Shown piece after piece: positions 22,511 to 22,883 of a stretch of DNA of 22,883 nucleotides; within the stretch, counting starts at the first letter, position 1; every line of letters starts with the position of its first letter. The translations under genes were made by a program, and so were the position numbers. The notes beneath the pieces are model-generated. The model was not told the DNA's origin. It ran no database searches and was given only the letters and a program-made list of their open reading frames with translations. Source of the DNA: Cyanobacteria bacterium OH_CDB_20 (GTDB taxonomy: Bacteria; Cyanobacteriota; Vampirovibrionia; Gastranaerophilales; Gastranaerophilaceae); the NCBI GenBank assembly GCA_023415935.1, contig JAEZIX010000039.1:1-22883 (forward strand), written 5' to 3'.

Positions 22511-22883
22511 ATGGTTTATGAGTTTTCTGTACCAATGCCTTTTTCTGAATGGCAGATAAAAAAAATATCTGAGATTAATCAGAGGCTGAGCGAGTCAAAA
22601 ATCACTTCTTTATATAATTGTTTGCCTGCTAACTGTGAAGAAAGTACAGGGTTTGAGCAAGGGCGTGTTTCAGTTGAAAAGTTTACGTTGCATGATTATT
22701 TAAAGGTTGCTGAAAGTTCTATTAATAATGGATTTAAGGTTGTTTATCTTTTGAATAACCCTTTATACAAAATAGGCGAAAACGATGACGTTGAAATAAA
22801 ACTCCAAAAAATTGATAGGCTAATAAACGAGTTCAGAAAAGTCGGATCAATTGCATTTAGAGTTACTAATACTCATCTATTAG
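22511..22883 (+). CDS. N-terminal part of an unknown protein, possibly U32-like (runs off right edge)
   Basis: An open frame from ATG 22511 to the window edge (124 codons, incomplete), 52 nt after the radical SAM gene on the same strand. It begins MVYEFSVPMPFSEWQIKKIS. The layout of a first strand with Pro-Phe, a helix, YNCLPANC, then NGFKVVYLLNNPLYKIGE and a segment ending IAFRVTNTHLL resembles the start of the TIM-barrel of U32-peptidase-like proteins, which have an LLN segment followed by a strand ending in an Asn-x-x-LL element. The similarity is by eye and weak. If right, it could be a peptidase or hydroxylase-type partner of the neighbouring cluster. The remainder lies outside the window. 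Confidence 0.4.
   Translation, partial: MVYEFSVPMPFSEWQIKKISEINQRLSESKITSLYNCLPANCEESTGFEQGRVSVEKFTLHDYLKVAESSINNGFKVVYLLNNPLYKIGENDDVEIKLQKIDRLINEFRKVGSIAFRVTNTHLL

Overview
The window is AT-rich chromosomal DNA from a diderm, chemotactic, probably anaerobic or microaerobic bacterium. The support is an outer-membrane porin with a signal peptide, several chemotaxis genes, a bacteriohemerythrin, an iron-type alcohol dehydrogenase and three radical SAM enzymes. A gut-associated non-photosynthetic cyanobacterial lineage (Vampirovibrionia/Gastranaerophilales type) would fit, but this is a guess from style and not shown by a marker gene. No rRNA, tRNA, CRISPR array or insertion sequence was seen.

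Region 1 (1-8050) is a chemotaxis and signalling block in two divergent arms. The left arm (minus strand, 4966 down to 1) encodes a Cache-type chemoreceptor, a degenerate HD-GYP-like protein, a FliY/FliN-like SpoA protein, a TPR protein with a Cys-rich N-terminus, CheY, CheX and the start of a second CheX-like protein. The genes are tightly packed or overlapping. The right arm (plus strand) encodes a CheW-type adaptor with an inserted, zinc-ligand-less CZB-like domain and a 4HB chemoreceptor, ending at a rho-independent terminator. An 18-bp sequence is repeated in inverted orientation in the two divergent leaders. No CheA, CheR or CheB is present.

Region 2 (8134-10551) holds a bacteriohemerythrin with its own promoter and terminator, a minus-strand porin and a 540-bp divergent intergenic region. 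Region 3 (10552-15114) holds an Fe-ADH followed 12 nt later by a very large protein made of six tandem GAF repeats. That protein ends in a vestigial histidine-kinase dimerisation segment lacking the phospho-accepting His.

Region 4 (15184-22883) is the most unusual part: a candidate peptide-modification (RiPP-like) locus. Two 55-aa small proteins, too short for routine ORF calling, sit side by side behind a good promoter. Their last 33 residues are identical except for the final one, and inside the 32 identical codons only synonymous changes occur. They are flanked in mirror image by two paralogous ~600-aa B12-binding-type radical SAM proteins. Each of these is paired with an ATP-grasp protein: PurD-like on the left, TupA-like on the right. 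A third radical SAM protein with extra C-terminal cysteines and the start of a possible U32-like protein follow. The working model is that the twin peptides are substrates of the radical SAM and ATP-grasp enzymes. This rests on gene context and is not proven by the sequence.
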